From the NCBI GenBank assembly GCA_037157565.1, contig JAZHRO010000024.1, positions 18,110,501 through 18,174,500 on the forward strand: DNA of 64,000 nt, written 5' to 3'. Position numbers and translations under genes: made by a program. The stretch's first letter is position 1. Every line of letters begins with the position of its first letter. The notes beneath the pieces were generated by a model. The model did no database searches. It was given only the letters and a program-made list of their open reading frames with translations, and was not told where the DNA came from. The stretch comes from Thalassia testudinum (lineage: Eukaryota; Streptophyta; Magnoliopsida; Alismatales; Hydrocharitaceae). This document shows, one piece after another, positions 34,928 to 48,057 of the stretch.

Positions 34928-37559
34928 GTATAGATGTATGACTACGTGCACGTACGTCGAGACAAAGTGTACCCCAAAGCATTTTGGATACATTCCTTCG
35001 TATTTCAGTAGGGTGGGATGGTTATATGAATGACCTCATCAAGTTCACGGGATCACTAGATTTTTAGTTGAGTATCACAGGCAATTAACATTCCTCCGTC
35101 TTTGATCATTAGGGATGAGTTAATTATATATTTGGATCTATGTGGGAGACTGTTAGTTTCCATATCCCCTATTTCGTCCCTAACCCAATCTCCTCCGCAG
35201 GAACCTTCCAGTAGTATACCCAACACATGGAGATCGAATTTGTGTTTTGTCCAATCTGATGGTGAAGATTGAGACATACATAGGGATATCTCGACGAAGA
35301 TTATGCTAACCATTGTTTACTTCTCAAATATATATGTGCCATTGCAGGTAAAGTAGGGCCAATGGTATCGCAGCACGTTTCATTAATGTTGTCATTCTTT
35401 AACTGGAAAATCTAGCTATCTATATCTTCGGTAGTTACAATATATATGGCTTTTTTTTTTTTTTTTTTGTTTCTTTACGTTTGTCGATATGAATAAAGGG
35501 TAAGATAAGTGTCAATAAAACCTTTTCTTGACATTTATTAAATGATAGACGTTTAATAAATGCTATTTATATTATTGGGGATTAGTGGAATATGCATAGG
35601 GAGAGAGTGAAGGAGGGGGTCTTGAATCCGTTACCCTTCAAACATGATTTCACACATGCTGATGGGCTTTGGGGATCTTCGTCAATGTCGTCGATATATA
35701 TATATATGTGAGAATCATAATATAATCACAATAAAAATAAGCATGTATCTATACAGAATAAGAGGGATTGTTGACCTAATATTATTTATGGATATATATT
35801 TAAGGATCTAATCTTCAATATTTTCCATATGTGATATAATACATAAGTCATATGAGATCGAGAATCGAACATTCTCTAAAAGGAGAATGATTCTACACTC
35901 GTAGATACGGTAAGGAGTCAATGAGAATAATCTCAAAGATCGTGTTAACGAGTTAGTCGAAATAATTAACACAAAGGTCGACATCAACCACTGAAAAAAT
36001 GTCAGAGTCTTGGTTGAAAAGTTCGGAGGCACACGTGATCCCAAATCAAAATAGAACTACACTAAAAGAAAAAAAAAAAAAAAAAGAATACCTAACTCTA
36101 CACCAAGCACAAAGCACAACCACAACATCAATAGATCAACACCATCACCCACAGCCTCGCATGCCCCCGCAATAGTCGTCGATCAAGGGCACCGATGTGG
36201 AGATCCCATGTAGCCTCACGTCCGATGACGAGGAGATAGCGCATTGTCGGACGACAAGTCAAAGCCGTAGCCGGCCAACAGGTCAGTTGACCGACGACAG
36301 CGATCGACGAAACCCACAGCAGAGCCACCAACAACGAGGACGAGCTGGGGCCATGCTACCCCCACACATGCACCATCAAATAGCGAGCACCGCAGCCATC
36401 ATTCCCACGACGACGAAGTCAAAGAAGAGGAAGAACAGCCACTGCCAACATGACGAGAAGCAAGATGGCCTCTACATGTCGAGTTGCAACCTCGCAAGGG
36501 GTAGAGGAAGGTCAAGAAAGGAAAAGAGGATCTTCAAAGAGGGGGGGGGGGGGGGTGTGTGGAGAGGGTGCTCTAATTAGCCTACTCCTACCAACCGGAG
36601 TCCTAAGCAAGTTGGGTGGTCTTTTTCGCACAAAGGAGGAGAGGGTTTTTTTTTTTTTGTTTTTTTTCACACTGGACCGGAGCGATAACATGTGTGGATG
36701 AGTTGTGGGGCTAATTATGTCCTGTTCCGTGAAGACTGAAACAGTGATTTGGAAGTACATCAGCACATTAACGTAGTAAAATATAGTATTATATTTTCTC
36801 ACCAGTAAAGGACATGTTCCAGTCACGGTAAAAATAAGTTCCTTTGAGGAATCCATCAAGCTTATGACTCTCGAGGTCAAAGTATAAACAATAAAATATG
36901 GCCGTCCTTCAGGATTTTAACCATTTTTAGGTTCACGGATTTCAAATGAACAGTAAACAAGGAGGCAGGTCGTTGAGGTTATTAGTTAGGAATTTTTAGT
37001 GAGAGGAGGTGGGGATGTATAGTTGGGCGTAGGAGAATACCATTACAAAACCTATGAATCTCCTTTCTTTTCCCTTTGGATGGAGCTTGATACGAGACTA
37101 ATCTCATCTTCTTCTCCTCACTGGTTGATTGCTCATGTTCTTAATTTGATGCTCGATGACGTTCATGTATGATATATATGCTTTTCATCTTGGTTTCCCA
37201 TTTGATCAAAGCAAAGGATCTTAGAATTTAGCATCTCCACATGTGGACGGTGCCTCTTGTTTTGTGTCCCTATGTTATTTGGCATGATAGTATCATGGTA
37301 ATAATTGATTGTGTAATAATTATAGGTCTTAATTAATCTAAATAATATTAGAACCTTACTTAGTCTATAGATATTGTTTACATATCATTCATCTTTTACA
37401 TGTATCATTTTATATTATTGTACATAAAATAATGTGTAATTATTTTGCTGTTTAATTTTTTGTTATTATTTGCATGTAATAAGAAGATTTGAATAAGTTA
37501 GGATATGAAATAAACTAGAATAAGGCAAAACAAAGTGAGGAAGAGAAAAAGAAGGAAAG
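32961..37559. other. Non-genic DNA with simple repeats
   Basis: No gene recognised. It contains an AT microsatellite (34,887-34,922), poly-T near 35,452-35,468 and 36,645-36,668, and poly-G at 36,541-36,555. A TATATATA-containing GC-rich block at 34,220-34,490 could be a minus-strand promoter, but nothing gene-like follows it. Confidence 0.45.
34887..34922. repeat. (AT)18 microsatellite
   Basis: Uninterrupted AT dinucleotides, 36 bp. Confidence 0.97.
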
Positions 37560-38416
37560 AAGTTGAATCCAGACAAGAGGAGAGAGGAGGATATCCCTAT
37601 CCACACCCCTATAAATCCTAGGATAACCTTCCCAAGCCCAAAACCACACCCACTAGGATATCCTAACCTTAGAGCCTAAAACATGGATAATACTATCCAT
37701 GTTCCTATCCACACTATCTCTATCCCAAACCTCCACTTAGGTCAACCTAAACCTAGTACCTAAAACCTATACTATCCATAGTGTTATCCCCACTATCCAC
37801 TACTCCTATTCCACTATCCATATTCCCAATCAACCTATCCCCAACCCAATTCTCACTTTAGAATCCTATTTAGGTCCATAACACCCTCAATTGACTCAAC
37901 TTGAGTCAATTGAGTCAGCCACTACTTAATTAGGTCCATTGGGACCTGATTGGACTAACCCAAGGTTGATTAGGCTCACCTAAGCTTAATCAAACCCAAC
38001 CTAAACCCAATTGACCCAATCACACTTAATCAGGTGCATTAGTACCTGATTGAGTGCACCCAATTCCAATTTGGTTCACTTGGAACCCAATTGGATCCAA
38101 TCCGACCCTAGCTACCATGTCTTAATTAGACTCATTAAGTCTTATTAAACCTAGCCTAAACCTACTTAGGTTCAACCTTAACCCAATTAGACTAGAACCT
38201 AAATAAACCTAGGTCGACCCAACCTATTTACCGCCTAATCCTACAACCTTACTTTACAAAATTCAAACCACACAAGCCAACACCTTCCAAATCAACTCTC
38301 CTGAACTAGATCCACCAATTGTGGCGTCATCAATCAAGATCCACTTTTGGTGGCACTTACCAAAAAGGTCACCACCAAAAGTACCAACACTTGATTCCAA
38401 AGAAAACCTTCCCATA
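37560..38416 (+). mobile_element. Probable LTR U3 segment (H1), left of element D
   Basis: This is a long low-complexity stretch of phrases like ACCTAATTGGGTC and CACTATCC. It resembles the reverse complement of 44,900-45,300, which lies upstream of a TATA box in a probable minus-strand LTR. I infer that it is the U3 of the same LTR type, split here by element D and resuming near 41,072. Confidence 0.45.
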
Positions 38417-39241
38417 TGATGATAACGTCATCATCATTCATATCTAACTTTATTTAGTCATAATCCATTGATAAATGCTCCTACATAACCGCCAGAAAAT
38501 CGTAATTCACTGCATATCATTTCTGAGAAAAATGCATTAAAATAGGAATAAATCTACAGTTTTAACATAACATCCTAAATGCAGAGCAATCACGGGGTTT
38601 CCCAGGGGTTTATTAAAGGTCAAATGGTCATAAATGTCTAATAAATGGGTTCATATAAGCAGAAACGAATTTTTACGTATTTCAAGAATTAATGGACACT
38701 AAAACTCTAAAAAGAGACCTGCTTAATTAACTGAGGTTCTGGTCAGAATAAAATTCACCTAAACCTTCTAAAAATTATAGAAAAATATTCTATAAGGTTT
38801 GGTACCTTTGATTTGACCATTGGAACCTAATTTGACCCAAAACAAGGTCTCAGATAGACAGTTGCTCTAATTTATGTTTCTACGCAAATTACCTAGTCAA
38901 ACTTGGTCATAACCTAAATTCGACTTCACCATCAGATTCCTTGGATCCAAATTAGGTTTGCACCAAAATTTGGGTCCAATTAGAGATCACCTTGACCTAG
39001 TTTACATTTCAATCCTGTCTGACTCTTTTCTCTCACACATATGCCCCTAACTTCATCAACTTCTTCACTAGCAGGTCCTTGCCGCCTTCAAACTCCTAAA
39101 CCCATCATCGGCGACCTTCAATCATTGATTACTCCTTGATTTAAAGGCCAAACTCTTCCAAATTTGGAAGGAAGAATCATGAAGAGCTTCCCTACAATCT
39201 GAGCAACATCTTAGGCTCTAATTTCTACTCAATTCCTCATG

Positions 39242-39260
39242 CGAACCTTTCAAAGGTTCG
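39242..39260 (+). repeat. Palindrome 72 bp upstream of TATA, LTR D
   Basis: CGAACCTTT and AAAGGTTCG around one base. It has the same location as the palindromes in C and E but different arms. Confidence 0.8.
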
Positions 39261-39331
39261 GGTTTCCTATTCTTACGAAAGATTCAAGCTTTCAAGCTTT
39301 GCTTCCAATCTTGAAACGATGCCCTGAGCCC

Positions 39332-39339
39332 TATAAAAG
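39332..39339 (+). promoter_or_regulatory. TATA box of LTR D
   Basis: TATAAAAG in a GC-richer context (CCCTATAAAAGGACC), at the equivalent position to the boxes in C and E. Confidence 0.65.
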
Positions 39340-40448
39340 GACCCACATTTCATGGCCGTGATCCTTGGCTTCTTTTTGGCCGAAAAATCCCCTTCTTCCC
39401 TCCTCTCCAGCTGAATGCTACACGAGCTCCGGCGACCTTCTTCGACAACCTTCCTCGTCCAACCTCACAGACCATAGCGAGTGGATTATCCTTCCTCAAG
39501 TTCCTCCGCGCGTCGCAATACTAGTGGCCGCCACCTACGCCCCTTCGTCGTCGCTGCTTCTATCACTGGAGTACTTCATCTCCTCCAAGTCCAGCGTACC
39601 ACCGACAAAGAATCCCTCCCTTTTGTCCATTAAATTTAGGTTAGTTAGATCCTTAGGTTAATCTCCACTACTCAAAACCCAAAAAGAACCCCTCGACGCC
39701 GTCGCCAACCACCTTCGTCCTCTACTCTGATCGCACCTCCGGCGAGGTCATCCGCACACTACACACCTCCCAATGCCTCGCCGACACTCCCGCGAGCTCC
39801 ACCTCATCTACCCGCACAAAACCCCTCTCCTATCCCATCCTCTCAACCACCCAAACCCTCCGTCGACCAACCCATCTTCGTGCGACCATCTCCGCCTCCA
39901 TCCAACCACCATATGCCTTCACACGCCATGAGACCACCCCCATTACATTCGCCAACGTCCAAAGAACCTTCTAAGATGTTTTGACGCGGCCGAAAGGCCT
40001 TATTCATGATTTCAAGTTCTCATCGAAGCTCTGCCGCCGCGTCATCCCTTCGACGTTGTTCTTTGTGTTCAAAGCCATGATAGCCCTAGGTCTTCATTCC
40101 AGGCCATGCAGAAGAGCCCCTGGACCACTTCTAGGTGGTCAATTTAGAGCCACGACCACTATAGCTGCTCCAATTACGAAGCCTCATCTCAGCAGCCACA
40201 CGAGAAGAGAAGAGGGATGTTTAGTCCCACATCGTGCTTGGATAAGCGTTTGGGCTCGCTTAAATTATTTTTCTGATATCGGCTTGTTGTCTCCAAACAC
40301 ATGGGGTAAGGTCCCTTCACCTACACTCGACTCAACCCGCCTAACCTATACACTCCTCGCTCATCACCACCCTTAGTGAGCCTGGACCCGGTTACTATTC
40401 AACCCGAATACCCGATTAAGATCAGTTATCTAAGAAGAGGAAAGGAGA

Positions 40449-40450
<2 letters not shown>

Positions 40451-40489
<39 letters not shown>
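40451..40489. repeat. (GA)n microsatellite inside LTR D
   Basis: About 39 bp of GA repeats. LTR C has a short CT/GA tract at the equivalent place (10,375-10,390), so this is an expansion within the LTR. Confidence 0.9.
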
Positions 40490-40493
<4 letters not shown>

Positions 40494-41071
40494 GGAGGGG
40501 AGGGTTTTGCTCCTACAGGCTTTGTACAACACTTAGTCGCTGAGAAGGAGAAGACCTTGAATGAAAGAAGAGAAGAGGAAGAAGCTTTAAAGAAGGGTAG
40601 AAGGAAAGACAAGGGTGAAGACTCAAGCAGAAGAAGAGAAGAAGAAGCTAAGAAGAAGAAGAACAGCAGAGAAAGCTTGGAAGGCACTGTAGCAAGTAGC
40701 AGTTAAGTCATCTTATTACCAAATCAGATGTCTGATCACTATTCGTTTATTTGAAACATTTAAGTAATTGATATGTGCTTAATGAAGGTTAATAATTGGT
40801 TATCTAAATCACCATTATTTTTTACTTTTCTATTCTTTTTGTCTTGAAATACATTAAGTATCATTGAATATATGATGTGACCGATTAGTATTCATTGAAT
40901 ATCATTATTATTGGCTTATTTCCTATGCTCATTTATATTTTAATTAAGATTAGTGAGTGAATGCAATACTTGCTTCCTGTGTTCGACCTCAAACTTCATT
41001 TTTAAATATTCGAGTTATAAATTTTATTTGTTAAGAGAGTTATTTAGGAGATTTTACTACAACGAGACACA

Positions 41072-42269
41072 CTTAAAACTCCTATCTAGACCCCATCCAA
41101 CACCATATAAAAAATCAAATTGAAATTGATGCACATGATCCCTCTACTTTCTCAACACTTGTGACACCCTTCTCCCTCTCCTTCATCCAAGATCGTCCCC
41201 CTCCAAGTGCTCCTCCTCCTCCTCCAAGGCACCATGGACAGCTAGCAAGGAAGCTCCTCCAAGCTTCATGTGGGTGGCAAGAAGAAGGAGAACAAAGGGT
41301 GCAATACGCTCTTCTCCTCTCTTCATGGGGCATGCTCTCTCTTCTTCAAAGAGAGGATGCATTGGACGACCAAGAAGGCTTCCACATGGCCTCTCTTGGT
41401 TGATCCCCTCCTTTAGTAGGCGTGTAGATGGTCTCTACGACCATGGTCTAGCCTACACCCTCATACACGGTCGATGGCCGTGAAGGCATTCCAACGTGAG
41501 GGATCTTCTTTTCTTCTTCGTATTTTCTTATTCAAGTAATGTAGAGATTTTGTTTGACATATTTTTGATATTTTTGATTGCTTTGATATTATTTTCCATG
41601 TGGATTTTTGTGCTTGAATGTTGAGATCCGATTTTTATGTGCAAAGAATTCACGATCGTTTATTCCCATTGTGAGTGCACACCCCTCCTAGTCATCTTAG
41701 GAATGTTCACCTTAGGGTTTAGTCACACACTATGCATGGCCATAATGGCCCTCACTTAGATGCCATATGTCCTTAATTGCCCTTAATTTCATGTTCAAAA
41801 TATAAAACACCAAAAAAAAATTACCAAAGAAGAAAAGACCAGAAAGAGATTAGATTAGGTTAGGTCTAGGTTAGCAAATCAAATCAAGATCTATTAACCT
41901 TTGCGATTTCAAATCATGCCTCCCAGAGACGACTATGACTCGCATACCTAAAAAGATAAAAACTTGATGCGAGTTTCGTAAAAACAAATATCTTTGATTC
42001 AGGTTTTGCGTGACTATACTACAAACACAATGACGATTTTTCCAAATATCAAATCTTGCGCAAATCGACCTTATCAATAACCTAACTTGGCTTTGCTTTC
42101 TTGCACTTCCAACTTGCAATTGCCAAAGTTTGAGAGATGAGTTTGAGATAAGTCATGTTTCAAAATAATTGACAAACCTAGAATACTCTTGCAAATCCTA
42201 GGATAACACCTGATAAAAGGCAAAAAATGCCATTGGATCCAAAACTCCGCACAAGGCCCTATAAAGGAT
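41072..42269 (+). other. Probable remainder of LTR H1, then unassigned DNA
   Basis: CCATATAAAAAATC near 41,104 could be the TATA box of the LTR whose U3 is 37,560-38,416, followed by a pyrimidine-rich leader. From about 41,850 I see nothing recognisable. Open frames here lack protein features. Confidence 0.35.
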
Positions 42270-42760
42270 CCGGCTACCCGACTACGGGACATACAGGTGG
42301 AACTAGCATCGCCTGACCTGCCTAAAACCAGCCGGATCCCAACCGAAACCCACCTAGCCTGACAAAAGTTCAGCGCAGCCAGGGCAAAAGATACGATAAG
42401 TTGGACCCGACCACCTAGGCCATAACAGCAGACAAGTAGTCTGATAGTAGGGATACTAGAGGCCATCAAGTGAGGGTTCTCCCCGTAATATAAATAGAGG
42501 GAAGGGCCCCCAATGAAGGGAGACCTTCCCCCCTCCCCCAGAAAGGAAGAGAAAATCTTGAAAATTCTAGTGCATAGTTGGGAGCACCATCCTCCCCCCA
42601 GACGTACACCCCTTGCAGTGGAACTGGGTTACCAAATCCCTATCTTTCTTTGTGCTTACTTGTTAATTACTACTCTATCCTCCCGTGCAATGGATGATAA
42701 TAGCTAAGTAGCGCCTCCTACCCATATAAGTCTTTTGGTGGCCTTACGAGACCCACCGAA
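42270..42760 (+). mobile_element. Tat-like LTR L2
   Basis: It contains TATAAATA at 42,489-42,496 followed by AGAGGGAAGGGC, the CCTCCCCCCAGACG block and the terminal part just before a primer site. It aligns with L1 and, more weakly, L3. The left end is uncertain: alignment with L1 begins near 42,358 because L1 is cut there. Confidence 0.65.
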
Positions 42761-42779
42761 TGGTGTCATCTGTGGGAAG
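42761..42779 (+). promoter_or_regulatory. Primer-binding-like site after L2
   Basis: TGGTGTCATCTGTGGGAAG resembles, from memory, the region following the LTR in Tat-lineage elements. It sits right after the LTR end region, which supports L2 being a 5' LTR. Confidence 0.55.
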
Positions 42780-43610
42780 CATCAACAAAAACGTCATCGC
42801 TCTCCTGAGCATTCGATCGCTGGGAAGAGGAGCCCCTCCGGCACCTTGCCCTAACCTCCCTGAGCGAGAACCTCAGCAGTGGTTATAACCACTCGCGGTC
42901 CCACTCGCGACTCTTCTCCCCTCGAAGAGGCCTGGTCGGGATTCAGCATCTTCATGCCCTAGCGACCTCAACCGATCGCTCGAGGTCCCAAAGTGGACCC
43001 CCTTCCCCAAGGCATAGCTCAGAGAAGAGAAATGGGTAGCCGAGGCTAGCAACCACAGGTACATGCCCCTGTGCATATCCCCTACCCGCTTGGGAAGGAG
43101 AAAATGAAGGTCCCCCATTGGAAGCGCTTGAGGAGCCAGTCGAGGCCTAGCGCGAAAGAATAGTGGACCCTAGCTCATGCACCATGCCCTTAGGAGCCAC
43201 CCTCGGGTAGAGCCAACCTCAGCCACCCTGAGGAGAGATCTCGCCGAGCGCCTCTGACAGCACCTGCCCAGCATAGGCTCGCCTACAAAATCATTGCTCG
43301 GCCAATCAGACAAGCTGTCAGCTCCCCCGAAGCCCCGATTGGCAAGTCCTCAAAGTGTTCCACCAAGCACCTAAGTACCGAAGACAACCCCAAAAGGTTG
43401 TCAGGAGTCAAGCAACAAAAGACTGAGCCCACCCGATCTTACCCGGATCTGATTGAGGCTCATCATTCTAAACGAGGGAGGCCTCGTAAGGTAACGATCC
43501 CTTGGTACCCCAAGCCAGACCATTTAGCTCGCAAACACCGGCGCAACACCCTCAATCATGCATCCAAGTGCCCAACGAGAAATCGCAGAGAGAGGTAACT
43601 CCACCCGTGG
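42780..43610 (+). other. Leader or gag remnant of a Tat-like element
   Basis: GC-rich sequence following the primer site. No gag motif survives that I can identify; the short open frames in it give no recognisable domain. It ends near 43,610, where the composition turns AT-rich. Confidence 0.35.
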
Positions 43611-44369
43611 ATTAACCAAGGGACATCGCAACAATGACAGCCTCGCTGAAGGCAAAAATACCCCCAAATAGGTGTGCCCCTATGACAGAAAGCATTTTCG
43701 CACATTTGAAAGTCGTCGGAATTGTAGTATAGTCGCGTAAAAACGTTCGTCAAAAATAAGTTTGTAAAAATAATGAGACTTTGAGTCCCAGTCTTTCGTC
43801 TCTAGGAGGTGTTTGTTTAATTCTAAAATCGATCTTTTATCGCTCTACTTTATCTAAAATCGCACGCTAGTTTCCAATCTTCGAATTAAAACTTCGCCAA
43901 TTCTATTATGAATTCTGATTACGTGCGCGTGCGTAAAGTAGATGACAAAGGTAAAAGTGTGAGTTTTAGTGCGCACAATTCTAGTTACGTGGTGGCTGTT
44001 TACAGAAAATGCATCTATAGTTAAGTTTTCTATATTTTCCGGAACCGACATGCTTGTTGCAAGATATGTATATAAGTGAAAATAGGCAACTTGAATCACG
44101 CAAAAAATATGGTAACCAATAAGCTCATGGTGATTTCAAACATAGAGATATACATAAAAATATTTTTTTTCATTCATTCAGAGAAGTGTTTGCAACATGG
44201 AATGTAGAGGAAAGCTTGTACAAGAATGCTTAAAAATGTAAATCTAGCTACCAGAAAACGATCGCATACAAGAATCTACGGGGGGATTTTGCATGCGTCA
44301 TTGGGGGTGAATAAGGACTACACTACTAAGCAGTAAATAGAAGTAGTAAATGTAAAGAGCTAGCTACTA
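43611..44369. other. Unassigned stretch
   Basis: No gene seen. It may include the U5 end of the minus-strand LTR to its right. Confidence 0.35.
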
Positions 44370-44642
44370 ATCTATCAGAAAGTGAGGGCATTCGGAGGTG
44401 GGCTCCGATGGCCTTGGAGTGGTTGAGAGGAGAATGAGGGGCGGCCAATGGAGCCTAAGCTGGCCCTTGAAGAGAGGTTGAAGGAGTGATCCAGCATCCT
44501 GGCGTGGAGATGGTGTCCTTCATGGTGGTGCCCAACTTGTGGAGATGAAGTGGAGATGGAAGTGGCTAGCCTAAGTGGAGGTGGATGTGAATGGAGCCAA
44601 GCATGTATGGCCAAGAGTGGATGGGTGCAAATGGCCACCCCA

Positions 44643-44662
44643 TAGGTCTTTTTATAGACCTA
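44643..44662 (-). promoter_or_regulatory. TATA box inside a small hairpin
   Basis: TAGGTCT and AGACCTA pair around TTTTAT, so the TATAAAA sequence lies in the loop and arm of a 7-bp hairpin. Confidence 0.5.
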
Positions 44663-44868
44663 AGGGAGTGTCTCTAGAGAAGTGTGGAACTCTCTAGAGA
44701 GAGTCCAAGAGTGGCTGGCCAAGAGAGAGAGAGAGGTGGTTTCTTAGATCCATCATTTGTGGATCTAAAAATTGAATGCCTCTTAGTTGCTAAATTTGGC
44801 AACCAAGAGTTGGTGCAACTTGAAGAGAATTCTAGAGAACTCTAGAGGAGTGTGTGTGCGTGAATGGG

Positions 44869-44888
44869 TGTGTGTGTGTGTGTGTGTG
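44869..44888. repeat. (TG)n microsatellite
   Basis: About 20 bp of TG repeats within the probable minus-strand LTR. Confidence 0.9.
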
Positions 44889-45709
44889 GTCGTGCCCTAG
44901 GTGGCTAAGAGGTCTAGGTTAGGTCCTAAGGGGTTTGGGTAGGTGTATGCCTTAGATTGGGGTTGCAAACCCTAATTGCTAAGAAGAATTTGCAATTAAA
45001 CTTAACCCAAGTTTAATTGAATGAGTGTGAACCTAATTGAGAGTGAAATAATTCAATTAGGTTGGGTTTAGGTCAATTGGACTTTCACTAAGTCTAATTG
45101 AACTTGTGTGGGTTGAGATCTGAGCACAATTGGGCTCAATGAGTCCAATTAGCTTAGGTGATGGTAATTGACTTTGATCTAAGTCAATTGGGTTTGGTGA
45201 TGACCTAATTAGGTCCTTAGGGAGGTCTAGAGGTGATGTACTAGGGTTAGGGTACCTTAATTTAGGTTCCTATGGGGTTAGAATTGGGTCTAGGGAGCTA
45301 GAGATCCAAAATCAAGGCTTGAATCTCAAAACAGGAATTGGAGACCAGTTCCAGACATCCAGAAATAGGATCAGACGACTTATACTAAAAAATCAGAAGT
45401 CCAGACTTCAGTTCTGGACGTCCAATTTGAGTTAGGGAGAATTCTAGGTTCTGTTTTGGGTATTCTGCAGAAATTGGACATCTGACAAAGTGTCTGGATG
45501 TCCAATAACACTGCAGAAGTGGGTTTGAGGTGTGCGGGAGTTAGCTAAGGGTTCTCGACATCCTAAAACTTATCTGGATGTCCAGATAAGGGTTGGAACT
45601 TGGGTTTTAGGGTTTCCTAGGATAGTGTGACCTAATCTAAGGGTGGCTAAGGATTGGGGGAAGTCTCTAGGCTATCCTAGGGCTAGGATGGACCTAAGCT
45701 CTTCACATT

Positions 45710-48057
45710 TTACTGCTTTATTCCTACTTAATAGAATAGCAAATCTTAACTCCCTTACATCATTATTCCCTAAATCTAATCTAAGTCTTTTGCTCCAGTC
45801 CTGCTGCAACACTCATTATTCCTGATCCAGCTACAAATCCAACTCCAGATCTAGCTCCTGATCAGCTTATTGCCTGCAATTCACATAATGCACTTAATCA
45901 ACACATTATAACATTATTTTATTCATAACTAAAGTAAAGCAGTAAAAATGCAGATAATGCTTATGCATACATGAATTTTCCTAACTTTTGCTAAGTCCTA
46001 ACCTAATCTAGGTCAATTAAAACCTATGATTGCTGCGTAATCATACCCCCATGCCTAAATCTTACTAATTCCTAGCAAATGCAAGACTAAATTATTTACA
46101 ACAAGGATCCTAAGAGATTGATTATTTTATCAAGTGTATGCCTAGAGATTTTTCTCCTTTTGTTTTCATCCTATGCTCTAGAAATCCAGACAATCGTGAA
46201 AGTGCAACTATGTAGCTTTTGCAACGGATTTGAGTGAAAAACTGATACACCTCTAAAGCCTGTACTTGACCCCTAGTTAAATTCCAGCAGGATAGGCGGA
46301 CTTCTTCCCTCGGGGTATTCAACATATTCTATAAATTCCACCCCGGCTTTAGGCTTAGGTAGAGAATCTCTGAGGGGTACGAATGTTTATTCAGTGGCTC
46401 ACTCTCACTTGGTGCTACATAGAGACTAGTACTATAGAATCTAGATTCCCATATTACTAAGTAACTGAACTCAGAGAAAGACGAGAAAAACTATGCTCTC
46501 TTTTGATTCCTTTGTATTCATTCTCTCTTTCTCTTTTTCTTTTTCTTTTCTTTTCTTAGTGCTCACAATCTCACCAGGTTCACATATATGATCTATATTT
46601 GGTGGTCTCACTTGGCATTAACACTTTAATTGAGTTATCATAACCCTAACACTAAGTCGGAATTCCTCAGCCAGTATTCGGGCTGTTAGAAACACAAGAA
46701 AGGTGGGTTAAGGCCATACTTGGTGGATCTCAAATTTATTTGGTGGTATCGCCTCAATGCAACTGAAATAAACACTAAATATTCACTCTTTTCTTCTTTG
46801 CTTTTTCTTCTTTTTCTAATTTTTTTCTCTTTTTCAGTTCTTTTTTTTCATCATTTTTTTTTCAACATATACACAACTAGCACACATCCATGAACTTTAT
46901 TGAGGAGGCATTATTAGGGATTGGTGGTACTCAAGAGACATTGGGTGGCTTATTTGGGGAAAGTGCCTACTCACGGCACCGGGAGAGATGGATAGGACGG
47001 TGCATTTCTGACCTTAACATCAATACCCTCCTTCAGCTGAGGATTCTGTAAAGAATGGTCGTAACCATCCACCTTAGCCCTAATTTTATGAAAACTCGCT
47101 CTCCACATATTTACCTTATTTGGTGACTCTCAAAATTCGCACAAAAATGTATACGCAGGAATCGAGAGCGAAAACTATGGCTAATCTTTGAGTATCATCA
47201 CCTAATTATCTAGGACTCCGGATTCCTTGTACTAATCTTAGGGCACCAGTACACTCTACTCTCATCTCACAATATTTGGTGGGTTTTTGGTAGAAAATAT
47301 GACTGACTCCTAAAACATTGTCCAAGGGTTTAGGAAAAGAAGCACTGCTTCTTCTCGACAGACTAAAGACGTTTATCAGCCTTCACTGTGAATCCATTGC
47401 AAATTCTACGTGTGTGTGAAAAGTTGTACTGGATTCCAGATTACAGGAATCAACTAGAGGATAAAACCCCTAATGCATTCTCTTAATAAAATAATCTTAT
47501 TCATGAATGCAATATGTATATATGTTATAAACAAGTAACCTCTTATATTCATACTTCATAAAATTTCCCTTTCAGGTTACATTCAGCTTGACCCTGAATT
47601 TAGAACACAAGGTGAGCGGGTGAGTCGGAAATGACTGTTGCGGACGATTTCTAGCTCCAATGCGAACATTGGAGGTGAAGTTGGTTGTTTTTTTATTTAG
47701 GGTCCTAAGGTACGTTTTACATGCAGTTCCAAGGTTTTTCCTAAATGTTGGCATAAAAAATTTTCAGTTTTGTTGTATCTACCCCCCCATGCCTACGTTC
47801 TTGCATATCCTCATGCATGGATATAAAAGAAAATAAATACAGCAGGGAGAGAATGGGTAGAAATCACCTGTAATTGCTCCTGAAAGTATACATTCAACAC
47901 TGGCCAACCTGTCAGTATGCCATATGCAGAAAGAAAATATGCTAAAAAGAAAAATATGCTATATATAAAAATGGTTATGTATAGATGATGGTGGAATGTG
48001 GGATAGATGCTATCTATACGTGCTGAGTTTAACGCCTCCAACTAGGCGAGAATTCAA
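45710..48057 (-). other. Element F 3' noncoding region
   Basis: A long stretch without coding capacity follows the integrase on the minus strand, as in Athila-like elements, which often have a large 3' region with or without an envelope-like gene. I found no membrane-protein frame here. Pyrimidine-rich runs occur near 46,500-46,560 and 46,790-46,865. Confidence 0.5.

Larger units (their letters stand above)
38417..41071 (+). mobile_element. Element D, C-type LTR, plus orientation
   Basis: It matches the reverse complement of element C along its whole length: start TGATGATAAC, GTTTAGTCCCACATCG at 40,218, CCTGGACCCGG at 40,380, CT/GA-rich part, TTCGACCTCAAACTTC at 40,983, and a similar end. 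Length, about 2655 bp, agrees with C's 2673. TATAAAAG at 39,332-39,339. I see no primer site or gag beside it, and no target duplication I trust, so it is a solo or truncated LTR. The exact right end is approximate. Confidence 0.75.
44370..45709 (-). mobile_element. Probable LTR on the minus strand (3' LTR of element F?)
   Basis: On the minus strand it has U3-like sequence (45,709 to 44,663), a TATAAAAAG box at about 44,651-44,657, then a C-rich leader. U3 contains a block of GGACGTCC/GGATGTCC motifs (45,340-45,600) and the low-complexity ACCTAATTGGGTC part shared with 37,560-38,330. Its place after F's 3' noncoding part fits a 3' LTR, but I lack a matching 5' LTR to prove it. Confidence 0.45.

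Noticed and set aside
36197..36701. Possible small host gene with basic protein
   Set aside because: No domain, no splice context, and it runs into poly-G and poly-T tracts; I cannot support a gene.
38412..38416. Target duplication CCATA for element D
   Set aside because: The right flank at 41,072 reads CTTAA; the ends are too decayed to call a duplication.
38360..38416. Primer site beside LTR D on the minus side
   Set aside because: TGGAATCAAG there is only loosely like a tRNA primer site, and once D's orientation is set by its TATA box it lies on the wrong side.
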